Shown here: positions 1 to 6,056 of the stretch, in pieces
Position numbering within the stretch: the first letter of the stretch is position 1
Layout: each line of letters starts with the position of its first letter
NCBI GenBank assembly: GCA_012511005.1
Contig: JAAZGX010000048.1
Location: 1 to 16,616, forward strand
Direction: 5' to 3'
Origin: Clostridiales bacterium
Lineage (GTDB): Bacteria > Bacillota > Clostridia > Oscillospirales > Acutalibacteraceae
Length of the DNA: 16,616 nt
Made by a program: the position numbers and the translations under genes
The notes under the pieces: generated by a model
Databases searched by the model: none
Told to the model about the DNA's origin: nothing
The model's input: the letters and a program-made list of their open reading frames with translations, nothing else

Positions 1-136
1 AGCTGTTCTAAAGACAGCAGGTGCAATTTTTATTAATTGTCTAATAGTTTTTAACTGCCTGCCGAGGAAAGCGTGCAAAGAATTACTGTATAACGGTATT
101 ATTGTGCCCTTCCCTTGCAAGTGGGAAGGGCTTTTT
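1..136 (+). promoter_or_regulatory. Ribosomal protein L10 leader (partial at 5' end)
   Basis: This is the untranslated leader of the rplJ-rplL operon, and the window probably starts inside it. The blocks AAGACAGCAGGTGC (about 11-24) and CTGCCTGCCGAGG (about 56-68) are the hallmarks of the L10 leader RNA known from Firmicutes. They form the kink-turn-containing element bound by L10 or the L10(L12)4 complex. The leader is followed by a terminator hairpin at 106-136, just before the rplJ ribosome binding site. This arrangement suggests feedback attenuation: free L10 complex would favour termination. The recognition rests on remembered family motifs; no covariance model was run. Confidence 0.85.
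106..136 (+). terminator. Leader attenuator / intrinsic terminator before rplJ
   Basis: A 9-bp perfect stem (GCCCTTCCC at 106-114 with GGGAAGGGC at 123-131) and an 8-nt loop are followed by five T residues (132-136). It lies between the L10 leader and the rplJ start, only about 10 bases ahead of the Shine-Dalgarno sequence. It therefore acts as an attenuator inside the operon and not as an end-of-operon terminator. Confidence 0.85.
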
Positions 137-146
137 AGATATTTAC

Positions 147-153
147 GGAGGTG
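147..153 (+). promoter_or_regulatory. Ribosome binding site that fixes the TTG start of rplJ
   Basis: GGAGGTG sits 7 bases before the TTG at 161. No ATG is better placed, and the protein that starts MPSEKILEAK matches the usual N-terminus of clostridial L10. The rare start codon is therefore supported. Confidence 0.8.
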
Positions 154-160
154 AATTTGT

Positions 161-685
161 TTGCCAAGTGAAAAGATTTTAGAGGCAAAAAAACAAGAGG
201 TCGCTGCACTTTCTGAAAGAATGAAAGGCGCTTGTGCCGGTGTTGTTGTAGACTACAAGGGTATTTCCGTTGCTGACGATACTGTTCTTCGTACAGAGCT
301 GCGTCAAGCAGGTGTTAAATATACCGTAACGAAAAACACTATGATAAAACTTGCTATAAGCGGTACTTCACTTGAGGGATTAGGCGAAGTTCTTGAGGGT
401 ACAACAGCTATTGCCACAAGTGACGATGATTACACGGCAGCAGCAAAAATCCTTTGCAAATTTGCTGATACCCACAAAAAGTTTACTATTAAAAGTGGGT
501 ATATTGACGGCGAAATTATCGACGAGGCAAGAATTAAAAGTCTTGCAAAGCTTCCATCGAGAGAAACACTGCTTTCTATGGTTGCCAATGTTTTCAGCGC
601 ACCGATAGCGGCATTTGCACGCGCGGTACAAGCTATTGCTGATAAAAACAATGAAGAAACACCCGCACTGCCGGCGGAAAATTAA
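161..685 (+). CDS. rplJ: 50S ribosomal protein L10
   Basis: L10 forms the base of the ribosomal stalk. Its N-terminal domain binds 23S rRNA, and its C-terminal helix carries the L7/L12 dimers that recruit translation factors. The 174-aa product has the usual length and the family sequence MPSEKILEAKK at the start, then the VVVDYKGISV and YTVTKNTMIKLA blocks. The C-terminal part (about residues 135-165, SMVANVFSAPIAAFARAVQA) is the L12-binding helix. Translation starts at TTG with a good ribosome binding site. rplL follows after 33 bases, so the two genes are co-transcribed under control of the leader RNA, to which L10 itself should bind. Confidence 0.97.
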   Translation: MPSEKILEAKKQEVAALSERMKGACAGVVVDYKGISVADDTVLRTELRQAGVKYTVTKNTMIKLAISGTSLEGLGEVLEGTTAIATSDDDYTAAAKILCKFADTHKKFTIKSGYIDGEIIDEARIKSLAKLPSRETLLSMVANVFSAPIAAFARAVQAIADKNNEETPALPAEN

Positions 686-718
686 GCGCATAACTGCGTA
701 TTACAGGAGGAATAAAAA

Positions 719-1099
719 ATGTCATCTGAAAAGATTACCGCTATTATTGAATCATTAAAAGAATTTACAGTTCTTGAGCTTTCTGAGCTTGTAAAAGCTG
801 TCGAAGAAGAGTTTGATGTTTCCGCAGCAGCAGCCGTTGCAGTTGCCGCACCCGCGGAGGGCGCAGGAGCCGATGCTGTTGAGGAGCAAACAGAGTTTGA
901 TGTTATTCTCAGTGAAGTTGGCGCTAACAAAATCGCCGTTATCAAAGTTGTTCGTGAGCTTACAGGTCTTGGACTTGCCGACGCAAAAGCCGTTGTTGAC
1001 GGCGCGCCTAAAGCAGTTAAAGAAGCTGTTTCTAAAGAAGACGCCGACGCTGCTAAAGCAAAGCTTGAAGAAGCCGGCGCAAAGGTTGAGCTTAAATAA
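719..1099 (+). CDS. rplL: 50S ribosomal protein L7/L12
   Basis: This is the flexible stalk protein, present in several copies per ribosome, that contacts GTPase translation factors. The 126-aa product has the three usual parts. The first is an N-terminal dimerisation and L10-binding region (KITAIIESLKEFTVLELSEL). The second is an Ala/Glu-rich hinge (about 40-60). The third is the conserved C-terminal domain with KIAVIKVVRELTGLGLADAK and a final KAKLEEAGAKVELK. An AGGAGG site at 705-710 precedes the ATG. The gene ends the operon, because a strong terminator starts 14 bases after the stop codon. rpoB, which often follows in Firmicutes, is absent here. Confidence 0.98.
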   Translation: MSSEKITAIIESLKEFTVLELSELVKAVEEEFDVSAAAAVAVAAPAEGAGADAVEEQTEFDVILSEVGANKIAVIKVVRELTGLGLADAKAVVDGAPKAVKEAVSKEDADAAKAKLEEAGAKVELK

Positions 1100-1113
1100 G
1101 GAAAAAATCATTG

Positions 1114-1142
1114 AACCGAACGGAAAGCCGTTCGGTTTTTTT
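1114..1142 (+). terminator. Intrinsic terminator after rplL
   Basis: AACCGAACGG (1114-1123) pairs perfectly with CCGTTCGGTT (1128-1137) around an AAAG loop, and the T run extends to 1142. It ends the rplJ-rplL transcript and lies just past the 3' end of the convergent acetyltransferase gene. It may also stop transcription from that side, although the U-tract there is poor. Confidence 0.93.
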
Positions 1143-1158
1143 AGTGTATAAAGCTTTG

Positions 1159-1263
1159 TTAGTTTAAGGCAATTTCAGCATAACTTACTCTGCTCGTTTC
1201 GGTATATCCGCTTTTAAGCGCAACCTGCTTTGAGTATTTAGAAACAGCAGTACCGTAAAAAGG
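1159..1263 (-). pseudogene. Displaced C-terminal part of the GNAT gene (out of frame)
   Basis: Read on the minus strand from 1263 to the stop at 1159-1161, this segment encodes 34 residues: PFYGTAVSKYSKQVALKSGY, then TETSRVSYAEIALN. This is the typical end of a GNAT domain (P-Y-x-T-x-x-S...S...VA-K-x-GF). It continues the protein coded at 1238-2005, but in a different frame. The break lies at about 1257-1267. Taking one base out of the run of five A (1257-1261) would join the frames as GYSFYGTAVS. Restoring a lost AT pair at 1264 would give GYIPFYGTAVS. With either repair the protein would be about 280 residues long. Confidence 0.8.
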
Positions 1264-2005
1264 AATAACCGTTATTGTAACAATAATCAGAAAAATATAT
1301 TGTTAAAAATGTTCCAAAACTTTTGCCTCTTTGTTTTGGAGATATAAAAACATTAATAATATCATAAACATTTTTATATGAATTACCGGCGGCTAAATAA
1401 CCTGCCATAGCATTGTCATATAACACAATAAATAGTAAATCATCATCTTTACTGTGCTTTGCAATTGACTTTAATCCGTCCCAAGCCTTGTCATTATAAC
1501 GAATATATTTTGTGTTTTTAAGTTTTTTTACAACTTCTATATTTATATTATTCGGAAGTTTCAGTTTTGGAATATCGTCACGGTTAAAGTTTGCAAATAC
1601 ACCATATTCAGCGATATGTAGTTTATTTAAAGTGAAATAATTCTTAAATAAATCAGTGTCAAAAAATGAGGTGTCAAAAGTTCCTATTTTAACAGCACTG
1701 TAATTTTGAAAGTCACTCTTTATTTTTTTATTAGCCAAAGAAATTAAATCGGCATTATCGGTATTAATTTCTACTATAAGTTCATTAAATACATTTTCAG
1801 AAAACGAGATATATTCATTTGACGGCTCGCCGCTGCTCGTATAAAAGTGTATGGTTTTTACAGCGTAGCCGGATTTACCTGCATTTACAAGATTATCACA
1901 AATATAAAGGTTTTTTGATATATCTTTTTCAAAAAAGTTTAATGCCTTTAATTTCTCTACTTTCTTCATTTTGTTTAGCCCCATTTTACTGATTAATTTT
2001 ACCAT
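1238..2005 (-). CDS. GNAT-family N-acetyltransferase, C-terminus lost by frameshift
   Basis: This is a probable acetyl-CoA-dependent N-acetyltransferase with an unknown substrate. The 255-aa open frame has an N-terminal region of about 150 residues that I do not recognise, then the start of a GNAT domain. That domain has strand residues AGYLAAGNSY (about 198-207) and the acetyl-CoA pyrophosphate-binding motif QRGKSFG at about 225-231. The frame then ends in SFLRYCCF, which does not fit the family. The proper ending is found in another frame (see 1159-1263). The protein as coded lacks the last strands and helix of the fold and is probably inactive, unless the shift is a sequencing error or a slippage site. 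The start is unsure: ATG at 2003-2005 has AAAGGTG very close before it, and an ATG at about 1966-1968 is an alternative. The gene is convergent with rplL and downstream of tRNA-Gln. Confidence 0.75.
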   Translation of the reverse strand: MVKLISKMGLNKMKKVEKLKALNFFEKDISKNLYICDNLVNAGKSGYAVKTIHFYTSSGEPSNEYISFSENVFNELIVEINTDNADLISLANKKIKSDFQNYSAVKIGTFDTSFFDTDLFKNYFTLNKLHIAEYGVFANFNRDDIPKLKLPNNINIEVVKKLKNTKYIRYNDKAWDGLKSIAKHSKDDDLLFIVLYDNAMAGYLAAGNSYKNVYDIINVFISPKQRGKSFGTFLTIYFSDYCYNNGYSFLRYCCF

Positions 2006-2031
2006 AACACCTTTTTACAGCTTATAAAACA

Positions 2032-2062
2032 ATAGAAACCGCTGTTATAAAACGGTTTCTAT
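2032..2062 (-). terminator. Probable terminator of tRNA-Gln
   Basis: ATAGAAACCG (2032-2041) and CGGTTTCTAT (2053-2062) form a 10-bp perfect stem with an 11-nt loop. On the minus strand the stem is followed by TGTTTTAT, a moderate U-tract, and it starts about 24 bases after the tRNA 3' end. It separates the tRNA from the acetyltransferase gene. Confidence 0.65.
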
Positions 2063-2085
2063 TATATCAAAGTTTACCTTTGATT

Positions 2086-2159
2086 TGGCTGCGGAACTAG
2101 GATTTGAACCCAGACAAACAGAGTCAGAGTCTGCCGTGCTACCGTTACACAATTCCGCA
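2086..2159 (-). tRNA. tRNA-Gln (anticodon CTG), CCA encoded
   Basis: The minus strand folds into a full cloverleaf. The acceptor stem is TGCGGAA/TTCCGCA and the D arm has GTGTAACGGTAGCAC. The anticodon stem GCAGA/TCTGT carries the 7-nt loop CTCTGAC with anticodon CTG. The variable loop is short, and the T arm is CTGGG-TTCAAAT-CCTAG. The discriminator base is G, as usual for tRNA-Gln, and a CCA end is encoded (TGG at 2086-2088 on the plus strand). The CTG anticodon reads CAG codons, so this is the minor glutamine isoacceptor. It stands alone, with its own promoter and terminator. Confidence 0.95.
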
Positions 2160-2171
2160 ATAACGAAGGTT

Positions 2172-2200
2172 ATTATACTATCGGACAAAATGTTTGTCAA
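2172..2200 (-). promoter_or_regulatory. Sigma-A promoter of tRNA-Gln, perfect consensus
   Basis: On the minus strand TTGACA (2195-2200) is followed after exactly 17 bases by TATAAT (2172-2177). This is a perfect match to the housekeeping consensus. The tRNA begins 12 bases after the -10 box, so transcription starts only a few bases before the mature 5' end. Confidence 0.9.
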
Positions 2201-2245
2201 GCCGTTTTTCCATTAAAATGATTAAAATAGTAAAACTTGTAAGGC

Positions 2246-2274
2246 TTGAATTTATTTCCTTGTTAGTGTAAAAT
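2246..2274 (+). promoter_or_regulatory. Likely sigma-A promoter of araB
   Basis: TTGAAT (2246-2251), a 17-base spacer and TAAAAT (2269-2274) lie 27 bases before the araB ATG, with GGAGAG as ribosome binding site at about 2290-2295. The -35 boxes of this promoter and of the tRNA promoter both sit in GGCTTGA, which forms a 7-bp inverted repeat (2197-2203 and 2243-2249). No riboswitch-like or catabolite-repression element was recognised. Confidence 0.65.
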
Positions 2275-2301
2275 ATAAAAAAACTTCTGGAGAGTGTTAA
2301 T

Positions 2302-3978
2302 ATGGCTAAATACGCAATCGGCATAGATTATGGTACGCTGTCAGGCAGGGCGCTGCTCGTCAATGTTAAGACAGGGGAGGAGCTTTCGAGCGCCGTTTTA
2401 GATTACAGTCATGCCGTTATGGATGATAAACTGCCGTCCGGTAAAAAGCTTGGTATTGATTGGGCTTTGCAGCATCCGCAGGATTATTTGGATGTGCTTA
2501 TTGATACTATTCCCAAAATATTAAAACAATCCAATATTGATAAAGAGGATGTTATAGCGATAGGCACAGATTTTACTGCCTGTACAATACTTCCCGCGAA
2601 AAAGGACGGCACTCCTTTATGTTTTTTAGATGAATATAAAGATGAGCCGCACGCATATGTAAAGCTTTGGAAGCACCATGCCGCACAATCACACGCAAAT
2701 AAGCTCAATGAAATTGCCAAAGAGAGAAAAGAAGAATGGCTTAATAACTACGGCGGGAAAATATCTTCAGAATGGGCGATACCAAAAATTTGGCAAGTGC
2801 TTGATGAAGCGCCACATATTTATGAGGCGGCAGACACTTTTGTAGAAGCTGCGGACTGGATTACATGGCAGCTTACGGGCGAGGAGTGCCGCGGGTCTTG
2901 CACGGCGGGTTACAAGGAAATGTGGAATAAGCGAACCGGATACCCGTCGAAGGATTTTTTCAAATCACTTGACAAAAGGCTTGAAAATGTAGTTGAAGAT
3001 AAATTATCGGTAAATATTAAGCCAATGGGCGACTGTGCCGGTTTCCTTACCGCCGATATGGCGGCTAAATTGGGGCTTAAAGCCGGAATACCCGTCGCAG
3101 TCCCGATAATTGACGCCCATGTCTTTGTTCCGGCGGCGAAAATAGCTTCTGTGGGCAAAATGCTTGCTATTATGGGCACATCTACTTGTCATATGCTGCT
3201 TGGGAAAAAGGAGAAGCAAGTTGTGGGTATGTGCGGCGTCGTTGAGGACGGTATTCTTCCCGGATTTTTCGGTTACGAGGCAGGTCAGGCGTGCGTTGGC
3301 GACCATTTTAGTTGGTTTATAGATAATTGTGTTCCTGAGTCTTATAAAAAAGATGCCGACCGTAAAGGCTTAAATATGCACAAATATTTAAGAGAAAAGG
3401 CAGAGGTCTTGAAACCGGGTGAGAGCGGACTTATAGCACTCGATTGGTGGAACGGCAACCGTTCTTGTCTTGTGGATGTTGATTTGACGGGATTAATGCT
3501 CGGTATGACGCTGCTTACTAAGCCGGAGGAGATTTACAGAGCGCTTATTGAAGCGACGGCTTTTGGTACAAGGGTAATTGTTGAGGCTTTTAGAGAAAAC
3601 AATATTCCCGTCAATGAGTTTTACGCGGCGGGCGGCATAGCTAAAAAGGACCCTATGACTATGCAGATTTATGCCGATATATTAAATATGCCGATAAAAA
3701 TTGCAGGAAGTGACCAAGGCGGCGCTCTCGGTTCTGCGATATTTGCAAGTGTTGCCGCAGGTAGTGAGAACGGCGGATATGACAGCGTTATAGAAGCGGC
3801 ATCCGTAATGGGAAAACTGCTTGATATAGTTTATTTACCCATTAAAGAGAATGCGGAAATATATGATAAGCTATATAAAGAATACAAAACGCTCCATGAC
3901 TATTTCGGCAAAGGCGAAAATGATGTAATGAAGCGTTTGAAAAATATTAAATTAGATATCGTTAGCGAAGAAAGATGA
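2302..3978 (+). CDS. araB: Ribulokinase (FGGY carbohydrate kinase family)
   Basis: Ribulokinase phosphorylates L-ribulose (and often related ketopentoses) with ATP to L-ribulose 5-phosphate, the second step of L-arabinose use in the cytoplasm. The 558-aa length fits AraB (about 560) and is longer than xylulokinase or glycerol kinase. Visible marks are the N-terminal nucleotide-binding fold start AIGIDYGTLSGRALLV, the sugar-site segment with GYKEMWNKRTGYPS, and the likely catalytic base D271 in PIIDAHVF. Further on are MGTSTCHML, GYEAGQACVGDHFSWF, LDWWNGNRS, and the C-terminal AAGGIAKKDPMTMQIYADIL and GSDQGGALGSAIFAS blocks. The gene has its own promoter. The usual partners araA, araD and araR are not in the window. 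Its last 17 bases overlap the convergent membrane protein gene. The family call is firm; a different ketose substrate is possible. Confidence 0.93.
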   Translation: MAKYAIGIDYGTLSGRALLVNVKTGEELSSAVLDYSHAVMDDKLPSGKKLGIDWALQHPQDYLDVLIDTIPKILKQSNIDKEDVIAIGTDFTACTILPAKKDGTPLCFLDEYKDEPHAYVKLWKHHAAQSHANKLNEIAKERKEEWLNNYGGKISSEWAIPKIWQVLDEAPHIYEAADTFVEAADWITWQLTGEECRGSCTAGYKEMWNKRTGYPSKDFFKSLDKRLENVVEDKLSVNIKPMGDCAGFLTADMAAKLGLKAGIPVAVPIIDAHVFVPAAKIASVGKMLAIMGTSTCHMLLGKKEKQVVGMCGVVEDGILPGFFGYEAGQACVGDHFSWFIDNCVPESYKKDADRKGLNMHKYLREKAEVLKPGESGLIALDWWNGNRSCLVDVDLTGLMLGMTLLTKPEEIYRALIEATAFGTRVIVEAFRENNIPVNEFYAAGGIAKKDPMTMQIYADILNMPIKIAGSDQGGALGSAIFASVAAGSENGGYDSVIEAASVMGKLLDIVYLPIKENAEIYDKLYKEYKTLHDYFGKGENDVMKRLKNIKLDIVSEER

Positions 3979-5347
3979 AAGAAGTAAAAATTGTGATACA
4001 GATTACAAAATAAATGTGTACAGTAGCCACTTCAGTTTTAAATAAATACTTTTTAATGCTATTGTCGTAATCTTTTGATGTATTTTTATTATATCTTTGA
4101 AGAAGAAAGATAAGGGTAAATAATTCATAAAACACGCCGTACAAGAGTATTGTTATTGGTATGTTAAATACTGTGTCAAAATATAATTGAGCGGTAATGA
4201 TAGCTATACCAATAACAGTAAATATAGGCATGAATACCTTTGGGTGTCTAAGCTTATTTGGTTTTTCAAATGAAATTTCCTGCACAAATACCCAATAGAT
4301 AACGAAGAAAGACGAAAGTTGTGCCACATCTTTATTGCCTAAAAATACGAGAAGCGTGGGGATTGCTGCGTAAAAGGGAAACTCTAAAATTTCGGCAACA
4401 GCCTGTATTTTCTTCGATTTTATAAAATAATGAAACATATCTGCGGCAAGTATTGCTAAAAATATGTATGTAAACGCTTTGTCATACCGTGCCACAGGGC
4501 TCCAAAAGCCGACGGCGTCAAAAACCGCTAATTTATTAAAGGCATTTTGAAAAAGAATAAACCCAAGAGAGATACCAAGACCCGCAAATGCGCCGAGTAC
4601 GCATTCCATAACCTTCCAAGGGGAAACGGCGCGTTTGCCGAACATTTTTAAGAAAGAATTATTAAAAATGTTGCTGTAATTAGCGCAAAAAACATGGGCT
4701 AATTGTGCTATTACCCAGCCAAATCCCCCAAACAAGGCGCATACAAGTGTAAACTCTATAACAAAAGGGATTTTTTTAACTATAGCTATTATAAAAAGCA
4801 GAGTAAATAACCCAAACATTGCGCCCCAGCTTTCTTTTCTCGTTATGGAAAAGTAGATTTTCGGAAAGATTTTTTCATCTTTATTATGGGGTCTATTAAA
4901 AATAAACAGAAATGTTATCATAACAACAGGCATTAAAAGGAACATAATGATAATTTCTTTTACCGAAAAATATTTTCCCGTAAGCGCTGCGATACCAAGC
5001 GTTAAAATCTCCGCAAAAACAGCAAACCACAAAAAGCCCTTAACATAAAGGGCAATAAGTCCTTTTTTCATATTGGGTGCAGGTCTTGTGGCAAGTGATA
5101 ACGCAAGAGTTTCACCATATGTCATACAACCGCCGTAATACATACCCATTGAGCCTAAAGCAGATAGGAAAAAGAAGTTTTCTAAAAGAAACGGCGAGCC
5201 TGAAAATATTGCTATCATTACACCGGCTAAAGCCCCCGGAAGCATTGCGCCTTTTTCGCCGCCTATTGTAGTGCCTCTCATGCCCCAGCCGTAAGACAAG
5301 GCAACAGTTGTTATAAAGATAAAGGTTATGTTATTAAGTACGGACAT
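3962..5347 (-). CDS. Polytopic membrane protein of unknown function
   Basis: I do not recognise a named family. The 461-aa product is very hydrophobic, with roughly 12-14 membrane segments (about 5-19, 35-50, 56-74, 98-122, 131-150, 177-190, 196-216, 247-266, 291-310, 322-357, 371-388, 395-417, 441-460) and no soluble domain. A striking glycine-rich signature lies in the first loop: YGWGMRG (19-25), then GGEKGAMLPGALAG (29-42). A weaker echo lies in the second half: GGFGW (207-211), then WKVMECVLGAFAG (244-256). The echo hints at an internal duplication, as in many transporters. The ATG is preceded by AGGAGG (5355-5360). The GNAT gene ends 40 bases upstream on the same strand, so the two probably share a transcript. 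The 3' end overlaps araB by 17 bp. A role in sugar uptake or membrane glycan handling is only suggested by the neighbours. Confidence 0.85.
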   Translation of the reverse strand: MSVLNNITFIFITTVALSYGWGMRGTTIGGEKGAMLPGALAGVMIAIFSGSPFLLENFFFLSALGSMGMYYGGCMTYGETLALSLATRPAPNMKKGLIALYVKGFLWFAVFAEILTLGIAALTGKYFSVKEIIIMFLLMPVVMITFLFIFNRPHNKDEKIFPKIYFSITRKESWGAMFGLFTLLFIIAIVKKIPFVIEFTLVCALFGGFGWVIAQLAHVFCANYSNIFNNSFLKMFGKRAVSPWKVMECVLGAFAGLGISLGFILFQNAFNKLAVFDAVGFWSPVARYDKAFTYIFLAILAADMFHYFIKSKKIQAVAEILEFPFYAAIPTLLVFLGNKDVAQLSSFFVIYWVFVQEISFEKPNKLRHPKVFMPIFTVIGIAIITAQLYFDTVFNIPITILLYGVFYELFTLIFLLQRYNKNTSKDYDNSIKKYLFKTEVATVHIYFVICITIFTSFIFLR

Positions 5348-5387
5348 TTATTATCCTCCTAAAATTATCAACCGCGTTTTCTATGCT

Positions 5388-5951
5388 TTATTTAGTGTTA
5401 AACTTTTTTCCCATTGCAACTCCCGTTCTTTTTGTATGAAGTGTATCAAAGCCGTTCTTCTTATAAAACCGCTGCGCGCCTGTGTTATCTTTGCCGCAAA
5501 TCATCATCACGCCTTTGCTGCCTCGTCCTTTTAGATACTCACAAAACTCCGTCAATAATTTTGAGCCAAGTCCGCCGCTTTGGTTTGATTTTAGTACATC
5601 AATATGAAAATGAGCGGGGTACTCCTCTTTATAAACAGCGTGGTCGCGCATTTCTATTTTAGCCGCTATCGCTCTTTTAAGGCTTATGGTTTTTATTTTA
5701 GGATAATAACGCTCCATAAAAGTTTTGTGATATTTATCATAATCAAAAGTGCCGTAAACATAGCCGACGGGATTATCATCATCATCTACGGCAACAAAAC
5801 AGCACTCGGGTTCTTCCTTAATGTAATAATCGCAAAACATAAGCAGAATAAATTCCGCTACTTTTTGGTTATCCTGCGTAATATCAGCATTAGTAAGGCA
5901 AATATTCCGTACTTTGTCAAAATCCTTTTTCTCGTATTTCCTTATTTTCAT
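5388..5951 (-). CDS. GNAT-family N-acetyltransferase
   Basis: This is a complete 187-aa acetyl-CoA-dependent acyltransferase, cytoplasmic, with an unknown acceptor. It starts with the family-like MKIRKYEKKDFDKVRNICL and has the central strands CCFVAVDDDDNPVGYVYG (about 70-87). Motif A for acetyl-CoA is HIDVLKSNQSGGLGSKLL, with Q124-S-G-G-L-G129 in place of the classic Q/RxxGxG/A. It ends with NTGAQRFYKKNGF (156-168), which contains the usual catalytic-site Tyr163. The ATG has GAGGTG 5 bases before it. It is the first gene of a likely two-gene unit with the membrane protein, and is divergent from the DHDPS-like gene over 105 bases. Acetylation of an amino sugar would fit the context, but this is a guess. 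Confidence 0.88.
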   Translation of the reverse strand: MKIRKYEKKDFDKVRNICLTNADITQDNQKVAEFILLMFCDYYIKEEPECCFVAVDDDDNPVGYVYGTFDYDKYHKTFMERYYPKIKTISLKRAIAAKIEMRDHAVYKEEYPAHFHIDVLKSNQSGGLGSKLLTEFCEYLKGRGSKGVMMICGKDNTGAQRFYKKNGFDTLHTKRTGVAMGKKFNTK

Positions 5952-5967
5952 TTTTTCACCTCAAGTT

Positions 5968-5996
5968 ATTATAAGAAAGATTTTAATAAAAGTCTA
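5968..5996 (-). promoter_or_regulatory. Likely promoter of the GNAT/membrane-protein pair
   Basis: On the minus strand TAGACT (5991-5996), a 17-base spacer and a perfect TATAAT (5968-5973) stand 16 bases before the GNAT ATG. The -35 box matches 4 of 6 consensus bases. Confidence 0.55.
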
Positions 5997-6013
5997 TTCT
6001 TTTTTGTAAAATG

Positions 6014-6022
6014 TGCTATGAT
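6014..6022 (+). promoter_or_regulatory. Possible extended -10 promoter of the DHDPS-like gene
   Basis: TGCTATGAT is an extended -10 element (TGn before TATGAT at 6017-6022), 34 bases before the ATG at 6057. No good -35 box is present. It lies about 20 bases from the divergent promoter of the GNAT gene, so a regulator bound here could act on both. Confidence 0.4.
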
Positions 6023-6056
6023 TGTATAAATATAAAAAAGGCAGGTTGTATATTAA

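Noticed and set aside
682..945. Antisense open frames over rplL, rplJ, GH95 and other genes
   Set aside because: They mirror the codon pattern of the real genes, have low-complexity or Cys/Phe-rich products, and lack ribosome binding sites.
2086..2159. tRNA as an integration site of a mobile element
   Set aside because: No integrase gene, no second copy of the tRNA 3' end and no phage-like genes were seen on either side.
2275..2301. Riboswitch or leader RNA upstream of araB
   Set aside because: Only about 20 bases remain between the likely transcription start and the ATG, too short for a structured leader.
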